Positions 37,411 to 46,565 are shown, counted from the first letter of the stretch. The stretch: DNA of 64,000 bases from Methylibium sp965279545 (GCF_965279545.1 NZ_OZ257250.1:1178001-1242000), one strand, 5' to 3'. Program-made: numbers and translations. The notes: generated by a model from the sequence alone, not told the origin.

Positions 37411-39223
37411 ACTCGTTCTTCCATTTGTCATCAGTGGGCAAGGCAGGCTGCTCGTGTTTCCACAGCAGCCGGTCTTCGAGCACCAGCAGATCCATGCCGG
37501 TGCGCATGAAGCAGCGGTAGGCATCCTGCGGCGTGCACACGATCGGCTCACCGCGCACGTTGAACGAGGTGTTCACGAGCACTGCGCATCCGGTCTTTTC
37601 GTGGAATGCGGTAAGCAGTCGACGGAAGCCGGGATCGGCGTCGCCATCCACCGTCTGGACGCGCGCGCTGTAGTCCACGTGGGTGACCGCTGGAATGTCG
37701 CTGCGGGGCTGGTTCAGGATCGACAACATGTCGTCGCCCTCGGTAACCGCGTGCGCCATTGCCCGCTGCCGCGAGGATTTCACCGGCGCCGTCACCAGCA
37801 TGTACGGACTCTTGCTGTCGATTGCAAAGTAGTCGGCCGCGTGTTCGGCCAATACGGCCGGAGCGAATGGCCGGAAGCTCTCACGGAACTTGATCTTGAG
37901 ATTCATGCGGCTTTGCATGTCGGGGTTGCGCGGATCACCCAGAATCGAACGCGACCCCAGCGAACGCGGCCCGAATTCCATCCGCCCGCTGAAGAACCCG
38001 ACGACGTTTCCGTCCGCCAGCGCATCGGCAACACGCCGCGCCCGATCATCGGCATTCGGCACATGGTGGCTGGGCGCTTCGTTGCGATCCACGAAGTCTT
38101 CGACCTCGTCGGTCGAGAATGCGGGGCCGAGGTAGCTGCCTCGGAGTGAGTCGCGGCGGGGAGTGACGACACGCGGCGCCCCGAACAACTCGTGCGAAGC
38201 CAGCAATGCCGCGCCCAGCGCGCCGCCGGCATCACCGGCGGCCGGCTGTACGAACAAACCGTCTAGACCCGATTCGCGCAACACTCGTCCATTGGCAACG
38301 CAGTTGAGCGCGACACCGCCAGCCATGACCAGCGAACGATGGCCGGTGAGCGCGACGGCGTGCTTAACCAACTTGAGCACGATCTCTTCCGCCACCTGCT
38401 GGATCGACGCCGCGAGGTCCATCTCGCGCCGCGTGATCATGGTGTCCGCGGCGCGCGCCGGTCCGCCGAAGAGTTCATCGAAGCGCGCGTTGGTCATGAA
38501 GGGTGAATCGAGATAGCCGAACGCCTCGGTGTTCAGTCGGAACGAACCGTCTTCCTTGACGTCCACCAACTCGTCGCGAATGCGCTGGGCAAAGCGCGGT
38601 TCACCATACGGCGCAAGTCCCATCAACTTGTATTCACCGGAGTTCACCTTGAAGCCGCAGTAGTAGGTGAATGCGCTGTAAAGCAGGCCAAGGGAATGCG
38701 GATAGCGAATTTCCTCGAGCAGGTCGACGTGGGATCCAGTGCCCGCGCCGATCGTGCAAGTCGCCCATTCGCCAACGCCGTCGATCGTCAGAATCGTCGC
38801 GTTCTCGAAGGACGATGGATAAAAACAGCTTGCGGCATGCGCCATGTGATGCGGCGTGACGAGCAGCCGCGGGGCATGCCCGAGACATGATTCGAGCGCG
38901 TCGGCGAGACAGGCCTTCGTGCCCAGCAGTGTGCGGCACGCGGCCACGAACTGGTCGCGTCCGGCCGGCGCGACCGTGACCGCGTTCTTGGTCACGCGAT
39001 CAAACGTGAGCCGCGGATTGTCGTAAAACGCGACCGCAGCCAATTCGGCCGGATCGATGAACGCTTCGCCAAGACAGTAATTGATCGCTCGTGCGGGAAA
39101 TCTCGGATCGTGCTTCTTGCGCGAAAAGCGCTCTTCCTGCGCCGCCGCCACGATCTCGCCGTCTCGCACCAAGACGGCTGCCGCATCATGGTAGAAGGCA
39201 GAAATGCCCAGTACGTACGTCAT
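37397..39223 (-). CDS. carbamoyltransferase, NodU/CmcH (TobZ) family
   Basis: A 608-residue two-domain O-carbamoyltransferase: an N-terminal Kae1-like domain (ISAFYHDAAA, HHMAHAASCFYPS, MAGGVALN) and a C-terminal domain (FRPFAPAVLAE, NVRGEPIV). The family uses carbamoyl phosphate and ATP to carbamoylate sugars, antibiotics or capsule units in the cytoplasm. The start MTYVLGISAFY is a typical family start; the ribosome binding site is poor. It is the first gene of a four-gene operon in the island. Context suggests modification of a surface glycan, unproven because no glycosyltransferases are nearby. Confidence 0.92.
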   Translation of the reverse strand: MTYVLGISAFYHDAAAVLVRDGEIVAAAQEERFSRKKHDPRFPARAINYCLGEAFIDPAELAAVAFYDNPRLTFDRVTKNAVTVAPAGRDQFVAACRTLLGTKACLADALESCLGHAPRLLVTPHHMAHAASCFYPSSFENATILTIDGVGEWATCTIGAGTGSHVDLLEEIRYPHSLGLLYSAFTYYCGFKVNSGEYKLMGLAPYGEPRFAQRIRDELVDVKEDGSFRLNTEAFGYLDSPFMTNARFDELFGGPARAADTMITRREMDLAASIQQVAEEIVLKLVKHAVALTGHRSLVMAGGVALNCVANGRVLRESGLDGLFVQPAAGDAGGALGAALLASHELFGAPRVVTPRRDSLRGSYLGPAFSTDEVEDFVDRNEAPSHHVPNADDRARRVADALADGNVVGFFSGRMEFGPRSLGSRSILGDPRNPDMQSRMNLKIKFRESFRPFAPAVLAEHAADYFAIDSKSPYMLVTAPVKSSRQRAMAHAVTEGDDMLSILNQPRSDIPAVTHVDYSARVQTVDGDADPGFRRLLTAFHEKTGCAVLVNTSFNVRGEPIVCTPQDAYRCFMRTGMDLLVLEDRLLWKHEQPALPTDDKWKNEYEPD

Positions 39224-39265
39224 CTTTTTGCTCTCAGAGAGAGGGGTTCCCGTCGGAAACCAAAG

Positions 39266-39279
39266 GTAGCATCTGCTAC
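39266..39279. promoter_or_regulatory. palindrome GTAGCATCTGCTAC before carbamoyltransferase
   Basis: A perfect inverted repeat GTAGCA-TC-TGCTAC, 42 bases upstream of the carbamoyltransferase ATG, with a further half-site TGTAGCA at 39289-39295. It could be an operator of the island operon. Confidence 0.45.
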
Positions 39280-39562
39280 GCAAAAGATGTAGCACGCAGT
39301 TGTGGGAGCGGGTAAACGCGGTATCGCTTTTTAGGGGGCCGGAGCCCAGTCCGCAGTGCAGACTTGTGTTACATCGCGTCGACGTGATGCGAGGAGCAAG
39401 AAGGGAGTGGACGGCGCTGGTCAGCAAGCAGGCGCCCGGCGCGAGGAAGGGTGGGTCAGAAATCGTGAACGCCAAAGCGCGAGCCTCCTCACGTGACGGC
39501 GCATGTGGCTCCCCCGTTTTCCTCCACCATCAGGCATCAGACCGGTAGGCGCCTCAACTGCT

Positions 39563-39598
39563 GGATATTGGAACGCTTCCAATATTCTTCCAATATCC
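39563..39598. repeat. inverted repeats GGATATTGGAA / TTCCAATATCC
   Basis: GGATATTGGAA (39563-39573) and TTCCAATATCC (39588-39598) are exact reverse complements, with a third TTCCAATATT between them. The same TTCCAATAT words lie at 34834-34905 at the other end of the inner element. Confidence 0.65.
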
Positions 39599-39619
39599 GT
39601 GGACGTGACCCACTAAGAC

Positions 39620-39649
39620 AAAGGCCTTGCATCGCTGCAAGGCCTTGAT
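39620..39649 (-). terminator. hairpin downstream of tRNA-Asn copy B
   Basis: AAGGCCTTGCA and TGCAAGGCCTT pair perfectly around a four-base loop. On the minus strand it follows the CCA end of copy B, in the place of a tRNA terminator. The T-run is short. Confidence 0.5.
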
Positions 39650-39664
39650 CTGACTGGCTTTTCT

Positions 39665-39711
39665 TGGCTCCCCGACCTGGGCTCGAACCAGGGACCTACG
39701 GATTAACAGAC
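39665..39711 (-). pseudogene. 3' half of tRNA-Asn, copy B
   Basis: On the minus strand CTGTTAATCCGTAGG leads to GGGGAGCCA; GTT is the Asn anticodon. Sequence 5' of the anticodon stem does not fold as a tRNA. Direct repeat of copy A. Confidence 0.75.
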
Positions 39712-40024
39712 AGCAGCTGGATGCATCGTGGTCCACCGACCGGTGAAGCGCTCGGCTCACGACCAGGGGAGGTCCTGATACCGTCAGACTGCTCTTGAAT
39801 ACCGTCTCCGCCCCCTGGAGCAAGCCGTCGATACCGTCATTGCGTTGCAGGACATGCCCATTTCGCACTCCAATCGCTGTAGCGAACCATCTCTGAGTGA
39901 GATCGAGAGCAAAGAGCCCTCTGAGGCGCTCTCGAACGCGACGGTAAATTTGTCGGTACGGTGCCATTTCTCGGACGGCGCACAGCGAGTTTTCACTCTG
40001 AGCCGCGACCGACCATTGACAATT

Positions 40025-40038
40025 GAGTGGGAATGAGC
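40025..40038. other. right attachment site of guaA island
   Basis: Exact copy of GAGTGGGAATGAGC from the guaA end. The preceding codons also read Thr-Ile-Glu-Trp-Glu-stop, as in guaA. The chromosome resumes here: thpR begins 34 bases later. Confidence 0.7.
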
Positions 40039-40071
40039 GCGGGGCGCCGATCCGGCGCGGTATAAAACCGC

Positions 40072-40689
40072 ATGGAACGGCAGTCCTCGCTTTTCGAGTC
40101 CCCGGCGGCCTCGCCGGCGCCGTCCGGCCCGCGCGGCGGCGCCTCCGGTCAGGCCGGCCCGGGACCGTCGTCGACCCTGACCTGCTTCTTTGCGCTGCGG
40201 CCGGCACCTGACGATGCGCGGCGCATTGCGGCGCACGCCGCCGAGCTGACCGCTGCTCATGGGCTGACCGGCCGTTCGATCGCGGCTCGGCGACTGCATG
40301 TCACGCTCGATCTGGTCGGACACGACGTCGACGAGACGGCCCTCACGGCGGCGCGCCATGCCGCGGCGACCGTGCGCTTCGCGGCGTTCGACGTCGTGTT
40401 CGACCACGCGATGACGTTCGGGGCGGCCGGGCCCTACGTCCTGCTCGGCGGGACGGGTGTCGAGCCGGTGCGCGGTCTGCGTCTCGCGCTCGCGTGCGCG
40501 ATGGCGGATGCCGGGTTCCGGCCGGAGCATCGTTTCGAACCCCACATGACCCTGCACTACGACCACCACCGCGCCGTGGCCCGCCATGCGATCCCGCCGG
40601 TCGGCTTCCATGCCCGCTCGTTCGATCTGGTGGTCAGCCACGTGGGCCTGTCGCAGCACGAGGTGCTGGGCAGCTGGCCGCTCACTTGA
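40072..40689 (+). CDS. thpR: RNA 2',3'-cyclic phosphodiesterase (2'-5' RNA ligase family)
   Basis: A 205-residue 2H phosphoesterase with the two HxT motifs HVTL and HMTL. The first 37 residues are a low-complexity Ser/Pro/Gly/Ala tail not usual in the family. It hydrolyses 2',3'-cyclic phosphate ends of RNA. It is probably the original neighbour of guaA before the island entered. Confidence 0.9.
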   Translation: MERQSSLFESPAASPAPSGPRGGASGQAGPGPSSTLTCFFALRPAPDDARRIAAHAAELTAAHGLTGRSIAARRLHVTLDLVGHDVDETALTAARHAAATVRFAAFDVVFDHAMTFGAAGPYVLLGGTGVEPVRGLRLALACAMADAGFRPEHRFEPHMTLHYDHHRAVARHAIPPVGFHARSFDLVVSHVGLSQHEVLGSWPLT

Positions 40690-41233
40690 CGCGCTGCTTC
40701 TCGAGCTTGCGCGCCAGCGTGCGCCGGTGCATGCCGAGCCGTCGGGCGGTCTCGGAAATATTGAAGCCGGTGTCGGCCAGCGTCTCGTGGATGCGCTCCC
40801 ATTCGAGCGTCTTGATCGACGTGGGTCGCTCGGTCAGGCCGATCGCTGCATTGCCCTCGGCGCGGCTGAAGGCGGCCTCGATGTCGTCGGTGTTGGACGG
40901 CTTCGCGAGGTAGTGACAGGCGCCGAGCTTGATGGCCTCGACCGCCGTGGCGATGCTGGCGTAGCCGGTGAGTACCACGATCAGCATGTCGGGATCATGG
41001 GCGTGCAGCGCCTGCACGCAGGCCAGTCCGGACGTGCCGCCGGCGAGCTTGAGGTCCACGACCGCGTAACCGGGCGAACGGCCCTGCAGCAGCGTGCTGA
41101 CGGCCGCCAGGTCCGCCGCCAGCAGCACCGTGTAGCCACGCCGTTCGAACGAGCGGCTCAGCGTCCGTGCGAACGAGGCGTCGTCCTCGGCGATCAGCAG
41201 CAGGCGCTCAGTCTCCATGGTCTTGCGGTTCAT
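40682..41233 (-). CDS. regA: RegA/PrrA-type response regulator
   Basis: A 183-residue regulator with a receiver domain (phospho-acceptor Asp60 in AVVDLKL, acidic EDD near residue 16) and a C-terminal Fis-type helix-turn-helix (ISETARRLGMHRRTLARKLEK). No sigma54 domain is present; this short layout is RegA/PrrA/ActR. It overlaps regB by 26 bases. An internal ATG (METERLLL) five codons later is another possible start. It controls redox-responsive genes, plausibly the adjacent cyo operon. Confidence 0.9.
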   Translation of the reverse strand: MNRKTMETERLLLIAEDDASFARTLSRSFERRGYTVLLAADLAAVSTLLQGRSPGYAVVDLKLAGGTSGLACVQALHAHDPDMLIVVLTGYASIATAVEAIKLGACHYLAKPSNTDDIEAAFSRAEGNAAIGLTERPTSIKTLEWERIHETLADTGFNISETARRLGMHRRTLARKLEKQRVK

Positions 41234-42554
41234 CGAAAGTGATCGCCGACAGCGGCAGTCGGATCGCGACGACGCCGCCGCCGTTGGGCCGGTTGCCGGC
41301 CGTCACGCTGCCGCCCAGCGTGCGCGCGACGTTGACCACCAGAAAGAGCCCCAGGCCGCCACCGGGGCGCCCCTTGCTCGACTGGTAGGGCTTGCCGAAC
41401 TGTGCCAGCATCTCCGGGGCAAATCCGGGGCCCGCGTCGAGCACCGTCAAGACCAGGATGTCGCCATCGCGCGAGGCTTCCAGGCCGATCCAGCGCGGTG
41501 ACGCCTCGAGCGCATTGTCGAGCACGTTGTGGATCGTCTGCTTGAGCGCCGGGTCGGAGACGATCGTCAGGTCCTCGCCGAAGCGATTGGCGTAGGTGAA
41601 GGTCCCCGCCGCCGGGCGCGTCGCGCGCCATTCCTCCACCAACTCGTCGAGGAAGCGGCCGACCGTCGTTGCGACCGGAGCCTCGCCGCGTGCCTCGCCG
41701 GCCGACAGCAGGATGCCGGTCACGATCGCCTTGCAGCGCTCGATCTGCGACTGCATCTCGCAGACTTCGGCAAGCAGTTCCGGGTCGGAGCTGAAGTGCG
41801 GCAGATGCTGCCAGTCCCCGAGGATGACGGACAGCGTGGACAGCGGTGTGCCCAGCTCGTGGGCCGCACCCGAAGCCAGCAGACCCATGCGGACGATGTG
41901 CTCTTCCTCCGCCGCGCGCTGGCGCAGGTCGGCCAGGCGGGCATCGCGCTTGCGCAGGTTGCGCTCGATGCGCGTGACGAAGATCACCAGCAGGGCCGCG
42001 TTGAGCGCAAAGCAGATCAGCAGGCCCTGGATGTACGGGCTGGCGAGGCCGCTGCCGTGATCTGGCGGCAGCGGCAAGGGGCGGTAGAACAGCGTCAGAC
42101 CGGCGAAGCACGCGCCGGTGATCGCGACCAGCGTCCAGGTGGACCACGGCTTGAGCAGCACCGCACCGAGAATGACCTGCAGCAGGTAGAGGAAGACAAA
42201 GGGGTTGGTCGCACCGCCGCTCAGGTAGAGCTGGGCGGTGAGCGTGCCGACGTCGACCAGCAGCGCAACGAACAGCTCGCGGTTGGCGACCCGCTGTCGC
42301 GTGCGCCAGCGTGCCTGGCTCGCGATGTTGAAAGCCACCAGGCAGGCCAGCGTGGCCGACATCGGCCCGAGCGGCAGCTGGATGCCGAAGCCGAAATGCA
42401 CGACCGCGATCGTCGCGATCTGGCCCATCACCGCGATCCAGCGCAGCTGGATGAGCTGCCGGACGTTGTTGAGCCCCGTGGACGTGTCCACGATCGCGGC
42501 GCTGGAGCGCACCGCGCGGCTGCCAGGCACCACCGGGTCAGTTTCGCGCCGCAC
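41208..42554 (-). CDS. regB: RegB/PrrB-type redox sensor histidine kinase
   Basis: A 448-residue membrane kinase with about six N-terminal TM segments. The quinone-sensing heptad GGATNPF (113-119) fits GGxxNPF. The phosphorylated His232 lies in AHELGTPLSTLS, and an HATPase domain ends the protein (DAGPGFAP, GGGLGLFLV). Cys274 (IERCKAIV) is near where RegB has its redox-active Cys, 42 residues after the His. The start overlaps the SURF1 gene end by 17 bases. Confidence 0.92.
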   Translation of the reverse strand: MRRETDPVVPGSRAVRSSAAIVDTSTGLNNVRQLIQLRWIAVMGQIATIAVVHFGFGIQLPLGPMSATLACLVAFNIASQARWRTRQRVANRELFVALLVDVGTLTAQLYLSGGATNPFVFLYLLQVILGAVLLKPWSTWTLVAITGACFAGLTLFYRPLPLPPDHGSGLASPYIQGLLICFALNAALLVIFVTRIERNLRKRDARLADLRQRAAEEEHIVRMGLLASGAAHELGTPLSTLSVILGDWQHLPHFSSDPELLAEVCEMQSQIERCKAIVTGILLSAGEARGEAPVATTVGRFLDELVEEWRATRPAAGTFTYANRFGEDLTIVSDPALKQTIHNVLDNALEASPRWIGLEASRDGDILVLTVLDAGPGFAPEMLAQFGKPYQSSKGRPGGGLGLFLVVNVARTLGGSVTAGNRPNGGGVVAIRLPLSAITFDEPQDHGD

Positions 42555-43383
42555 CGCCGCCCCCTGCAGCTTCTGGGTCGAGGCGCCGTTCTCCGCGATG
42601 GCCCTGCCGCAGTCGCCATTCGTCGCGGCCGACCAGCCACGCGGCGCCGGCGACCATCAATGCCAGCGCATACCAGGTGAATGCATAGGCCAGGTGGTTG
42701 TCGGCGAAGGCGATCACCGTCAGTCCGCCGACCGGCGCGCCGTCCTCGGTCGGGTTGCCGCTGCCAGCCACCGCCGGGGCCGCCTCGGCATCGATGAAAT
42801 AGGGCGCAACATTCGCCAGCCCGCGCGCCGCGGCGATGGCCTCGACGTCGCGTGACGTCCAGCGCTCGGCCGCCACGTCGTTGCGACGCAGGAAACCGCC
42901 GCCCGGCTCGCTCGGCCGCAGCAGGCCGGTCACGGTGGATTCGTCGACCGGCCCGGCGGCGCTGCGCGATGGCCGGTCGCGCCGCCCGGGGGGCACGAAA
43001 CCGCGGTTGACGAGTACCACCGTGCCGTCGGTCCGTTGCAGCGGTGTCAGCACCCAGTGGCCGGCGCCGAGCACGGTGGCGGCCTGCACCTGCGTTTCCC
43101 GGTCGTGGAGGAAGTGGCCGGTCACGCGCACGTGGCGGTATTCGTCGCCCTCGGCGCTGACGAGCGGCCAGCGTTCACGCTCCGGCGCCTCGACGGCCGG
43201 GGCATGGACGCGCTGCTCGATGCGCGTGATCAGCGCGGCTTTCCAGGCACGCCGCTGGACCTGCCAGCTGCCGAGCGCTACCAAGGTCGAAAAAGCGAGA
43301 AGGGCGGCGAGGGCGAGCGCCGCCAAGACGCCCGCCGAGCGCGGACCGCGGCCGCTCGGGGCCTGCGCAGCAACGCGGGACAC
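42538..43383 (-). CDS. SURF1-family oxidase assembly protein
   Basis: About 281 residues with one TM near each end (AALALAALLAFSTLVALGSWQ and AYAFTWYALALMVAGAAW) and the WQVQRRAWK and VLVNRGFVP motifs of SURF1. It helps insert heme into terminal oxidases. A GTG start just after cyoD was chosen; it has no strong ribosome binding site, so the start is uncertain. Confidence 0.85.
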   Translation of the reverse strand: MSRVAAQAPSGRGPRSAGVLAALALAALLAFSTLVALGSWQVQRRAWKAALITRIEQRVHAPAVEAPERERWPLVSAEGDEYRHVRVTGHFLHDRETQVQAATVLGAGHWVLTPLQRTDGTVVLVNRGFVPPGRRDRPSRSAAGPVDESTVTGLLRPSEPGGGFLRRNDVAAERWTSRDVEAIAAARGLANVAPYFIDAEAAPAVAGSGNPTEDGAPVGGLTVIAFADNHLAYAFTWYALALMVAGAAWLVGRDEWRLRQGHRGERRLDPEAAGGGGAARN

Positions 43384-43406
43384 GGCCGAAGCGCGGCCTG
43401 CCGGCC

Positions 43407-43790
43407 TCAGGGCATGTTGCGCACTTCGTGCATCGACGCCGGCATCATGTTGTGGTTGAGGTGGTACATCACCCACAGTGAGCCGCTCAGCGTGATGACC
43501 ACGAGCACGAGCGTGAAGATCAGCGCCAGGATCGTCCATCCACCTTCGGATTTTGCGTTCATGTGCAGGAAGTAGACCATGTGCACGACGATCTGCACGA
43601 CCGCGAACGCGAGGATGGCGACGGCCGTGAGGCTGGACGTGGCGAGCACCTTGCCCATGACCAGCCAGAACGGGATCGCGGTCAGGACCAGCGACAGAAC
43701 GAAGCCAACGACGTAGCCCTTCAGCGTGCTGTGCCCGGCATCGTCGTCATGGTGGCCGTCGTGGTGAGACGTTTCGACCGGCGCGCTCAT
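43407..43790 (-). CDS. cyoD: cytochrome o ubiquinol oxidase subunit IV
   Basis: A 127-residue protein with three TM segments and a His/Asp-rich N-terminus (ETSHHDGHHDDDAGH). The start has GGAGG eight bases upstream. Last oxidase subunit of the cyoABCD operon; no cyoE (heme O synthase) follows in the window. Confidence 0.93.
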   Translation of the reverse strand: MSAPVETSHHDGHHDDDAGHSTLKGYVVGFVLSLVLTAIPFWLVMGKVLATSSLTAVAILAFAVVQIVVHMVYFLHMNAKSEGGWTILALIFTLVLVVITLSGSLWVMYHLNHNMMPASMHEVRNMP

Positions 43791-43846
43791 CGAGGTTCCT
43801 CCGTGCAATGCACTCCGGTATTCGCTCTTGGGACGGCCCGGCGTGC

Positions 43847-44494
43847 TCATGGCAGCACTCCCATCAGGTAGACGAAGGTGAAGACGCCGATCCAGACGAC
43901 GTCCAGGAAGTGCCAGAACATCGACAGGCACATCAGCCGGCGCCGGTTCTCGGCGATCAGCCCGTGTCGGCCGACCTGCAGCATCAACGTGACCAGCCAG
44001 ACCAGGCCGAAGCTCACATGCAGGCCGTGCGTGCCGACCAGTGTGAAGAACGACGACAGGAAGGCGCTGCGCTGCGGCGCGGCCCCTTCGTGGATCAGGT
44101 GCGCGAACTCGTACAGCTCCAGCCCGATGAAACCGGCGCCGAACAGGCCGGTGATGGCCAGCCACAGCAGCGTCGCGCCCTGCCGCTTGCGCTGCATCTC
44201 CAGCATCGCGAAGCCATAGGTGATCGACGAGAGCAGCAGCAGCGAGGTGTTGACGGCCACCAGCTTCAGGTCGAACAGCTCGGCGCCCGTGGGGCCGCCG
44301 GCGTAGCTGCGCCCCAGCACGCCATACATCGCGAACAGACAGGCGAAGACGAGGCAATCGCTCATCAGGTAGAGCCAGAAGCCGAGCAGCGTGCCGTTCT
44401 CGGCGTGATGCTCGCCGACCACATGGAAGCGTGGCGCGGTCGGTGCGCTCACGGCGCTCGCCGCCGCCGGGGCAAAGAAGGCGGTATCAGACAT
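43847..44494 (-). CDS. cyoC: cytochrome o ubiquinol oxidase subunit III
   Basis: A 215-residue five-TM subunit III (FWLYLMSDCLVFACLFA, GTHGLHVSFG). Its start overlaps the cyoB stop by eight bases. Confidence 0.95.
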   Translation of the reverse strand: MSDTAFFAPAAASAVSAPTAPRFHVVGEHHAENGTLLGFWLYLMSDCLVFACLFAMYGVLGRSYAGGPTGAELFDLKLVAVNTSLLLLSSITYGFAMLEMQRKRQGATLLWLAITGLFGAGFIGLELYEFAHLIHEGAAPQRSAFLSSFFTLVGTHGLHVSFGLVWLVTLMLQVGRHGLIAENRRRLMCLSMFWHFLDVVWIGVFTFVYLMGVLP

Positions 44495-46490
44495 GGGCGG
44501 CGAGCAAGCGGGTGCGCTCCCCTTCGACGCGGATCACCTCGTCGGCCGGGATGTGGAAGTCGCGCTGGTAGTTGAAGGTGTGGACGATGATCGCGACCAT
44601 CAGCACCGCGAAGCTCACGCCGGCGACCAGCCACATGTGCCAGATCAGCGCGAACGCACAGACCGTGCTGATCGCCGCGATCACGAAGCCGGCGCCGGTG
44701 TTCTTCGGCATGTGGATCGGGATGAAGCCCTCGCGCGGCCGCGTGTACTGGCGCGATTTCATGTCGTACCAGGCGTCGTTGTCGTGCACCAGCGGCGTGA
44801 ACGCGAAGTTGTAGGCCGGCGGCGGCGAGGCGGTCGACCACTCGAGCGTGCGGCCGTCCCACGGATCGCCGGTCACGTCGCGCAGGGCCTCGCGGCGGCG
44901 GTAGCTCACGACGAGCTGGATCGCGAAGCAGGCGATGCCCAGCGTGATCAGCACCGCACCGAAGGCGGCGACCTGGAACCAGATCTGCAGCGACGGGTCC
45001 TCGAAGTGGCTCAGGCGGCGCGTGACGCCCATCAGCCCGAGCACGTAGAGCGGCATGAAGGCGAAGTAGAAGCCCGTCAGCCAGAACCAGAACGAGCACT
45101 TGCCCCAGAACGGATCGAGCTTGTAGCCGAAGGCCTTCGGGTACCAGTAGGTGATGCCGGCCAGCAGCCCGAACAGCACGCCGCCGATGATCACGTTGTG
45201 GAAGTGCGCGATCAGGAACAGGCTGTTGTGCAGCACGAAGTCGGCCGGCGGCACCGCCAGCAGCACGCCGGTCATGCCGCCGATCACGAAGGTGACCATG
45301 AAGCCCACCGTCCACAGCATCGGCACCTCGAAGCGGATGCGGCCGCGGTACATCGTGAACAGCCAATTGAAGATCTTCGCGCCGGTCGGGATCGAGATGA
45401 TCATCGTCGTGATCCCGAAGAAGGAGTTGACGCTGGCGCCCGAGCCCATCGTGAAGAAGTGGTGCAGCCAGACCAGGTAGGACAGGATGGTGATGACCAC
45501 CGTGGCGTAGACCATCGACGCGTAGCCGAACAGGCGCTTGCCCGAGAAGGTGGACACCACCTCGGAGAAGATGCCGAACACCGGCAGCACCAGGATGTAG
45601 ACCTCCGGGTGGCCCCAGATCCAGATCAGGTTCACGTACATCATGGCGTTGCCGCCGAGGTCGTTCGTGAAGAAGTTCGTGCCGACGTAGCGGTCCAGCG
45701 AGAGCAGCGCCAGCACCGCGGTCAGCACCGGGAAGGCCGCGACGATCAGCACGTTGGTGCACAGCGCGGTCCAGGTGAAGACCGGCATCTTCATCAGCGT
45801 CATGCCGGGCGCGCGCATCTTCACGATGGTGGCGATCAGGTTGACCCCCGACAGCAGCGTGCCGACCCCGGCGATCTGCAGCGACCAGATGTAGTAGTCG
45901 ACCCCCACGTCGGGGCTGTAGGCGATGCCCGACAGCGGCGGGTAGGCCAGCCAGCCGGTGCGCGCGAATTCGCCGACGAACAGCGACATCATCGTCAGCC
46001 CGGCGCCGCAGGCGGTCATCCAGAAGCTGAAGTTGTTCAGGAAGGGGAAGGCCACGTCGCGTGCGCCGATCTGCAGCGGCACGACGAAGTTCATCAGGCC
46101 GGTGACGAGCGGCATCGCCACGAAGAAGATCATGATCACGCCGTGGGCCGTGAAGATCTGGTCGTAGTGGTGCGGCGGCAGGTAGCCCGCCGAGTCGCGG
46201 AAGGCGACCGCCTGCTGGGCCCGCATCATCAGCGCGTCGGCGAAGCCGCGCAGCAGCATCACCAGGCCCAAGATGATGTACATGATGCCGATCTTCTTGT
46301 GGTCGATGCTCGTGATCCAGTCGCGCCATAGCGTGCCCCAGGCGCGGCAGTAGGTCAGTCCGCCGGCGACCGCGAGGCCGCCCAGCAGCACCATGGCGAA
46401 GGTCGCCAGCAGGATCGGCTCGTGCAGCGGAATGGCCTCCCAGCTCAGACGGCCGAACAGGAGTTTCGTTGTATCGGGGCGGTCGAACAT
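44487..46490 (-). CDS. cyoB: cytochrome o ubiquinol oxidase subunit I
   Basis: A 667-residue heme-copper oxidase subunit I holding heme b, heme o3 and CuB. The CuB-His segment WGHPEVYILVLPVFGI and the GVINxxxxxHGVxM-type helix (FTAHGVIMIFFVAMP) are visible. It reduces oxygen with ubiquinol electrons while pumping protons. Confidence 0.97.
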   Translation of the reverse strand: MFDRPDTTKLLFGRLSWEAIPLHEPILLATFAMVLLGGLAVAGGLTYCRAWGTLWRDWITSIDHKKIGIMYIILGLVMLLRGFADALMMRAQQAVAFRDSAGYLPPHHYDQIFTAHGVIMIFFVAMPLVTGLMNFVVPLQIGARDVAFPFLNNFSFWMTACGAGLTMMSLFVGEFARTGWLAYPPLSGIAYSPDVGVDYYIWSLQIAGVGTLLSGVNLIATIVKMRAPGMTLMKMPVFTWTALCTNVLIVAAFPVLTAVLALLSLDRYVGTNFFTNDLGGNAMMYVNLIWIWGHPEVYILVLPVFGIFSEVVSTFSGKRLFGYASMVYATVVITILSYLVWLHHFFTMGSGASVNSFFGITTMIISIPTGAKIFNWLFTMYRGRIRFEVPMLWTVGFMVTFVIGGMTGVLLAVPPADFVLHNSLFLIAHFHNVIIGGVLFGLLAGITYWYPKAFGYKLDPFWGKCSFWFWLTGFYFAFMPLYVLGLMGVTRRLSHFEDPSLQIWFQVAAFGAVLITLGIACFAIQLVVSYRRREALRDVTGDPWDGRTLEWSTASPPPAYNFAFTPLVHDNDAWYDMKSRQYTRPREGFIPIHMPKNTGAGFVIAAISTVCAFALIWHMWLVAGVSFAVLMVAIIVHTFNYQRDFHIPADEVIRVEGERTRLLAAHV

Positions 46491-46565
46491 CGTGAGTGCG
46501 AAAGGGCAGGAAGGGGCGGTGCGTCCGGGCGCAGGTCGGCGGTCGGGTGCGCGGGGCGGGCGGTG

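Larger units (their letters stand above)
39224..40071. other. 848-bp right end of the island
   Basis: Gene-free apart from a 63-codon open frame that ends in the att copy. It holds the palindrome at 39266, inverted repeats at 39563-39598, a hairpin, tRNA-Asn copy B and the right attachment site, then 36 bases before thpR. Confidence 0.6.

Noticed and set aside
39665..39745. Second complete tRNA-Asn gene
   Set aside because: Again only the anticodon-to-CCA part matches; upstream bases do not fold.
39845..40036. A 63-codon gene ending TIEWE, possibly a guaA duplicate
   Set aside because: Only the last five codons match guaA, which is explained by the attachment site. The rest has no family features or ribosome binding site.
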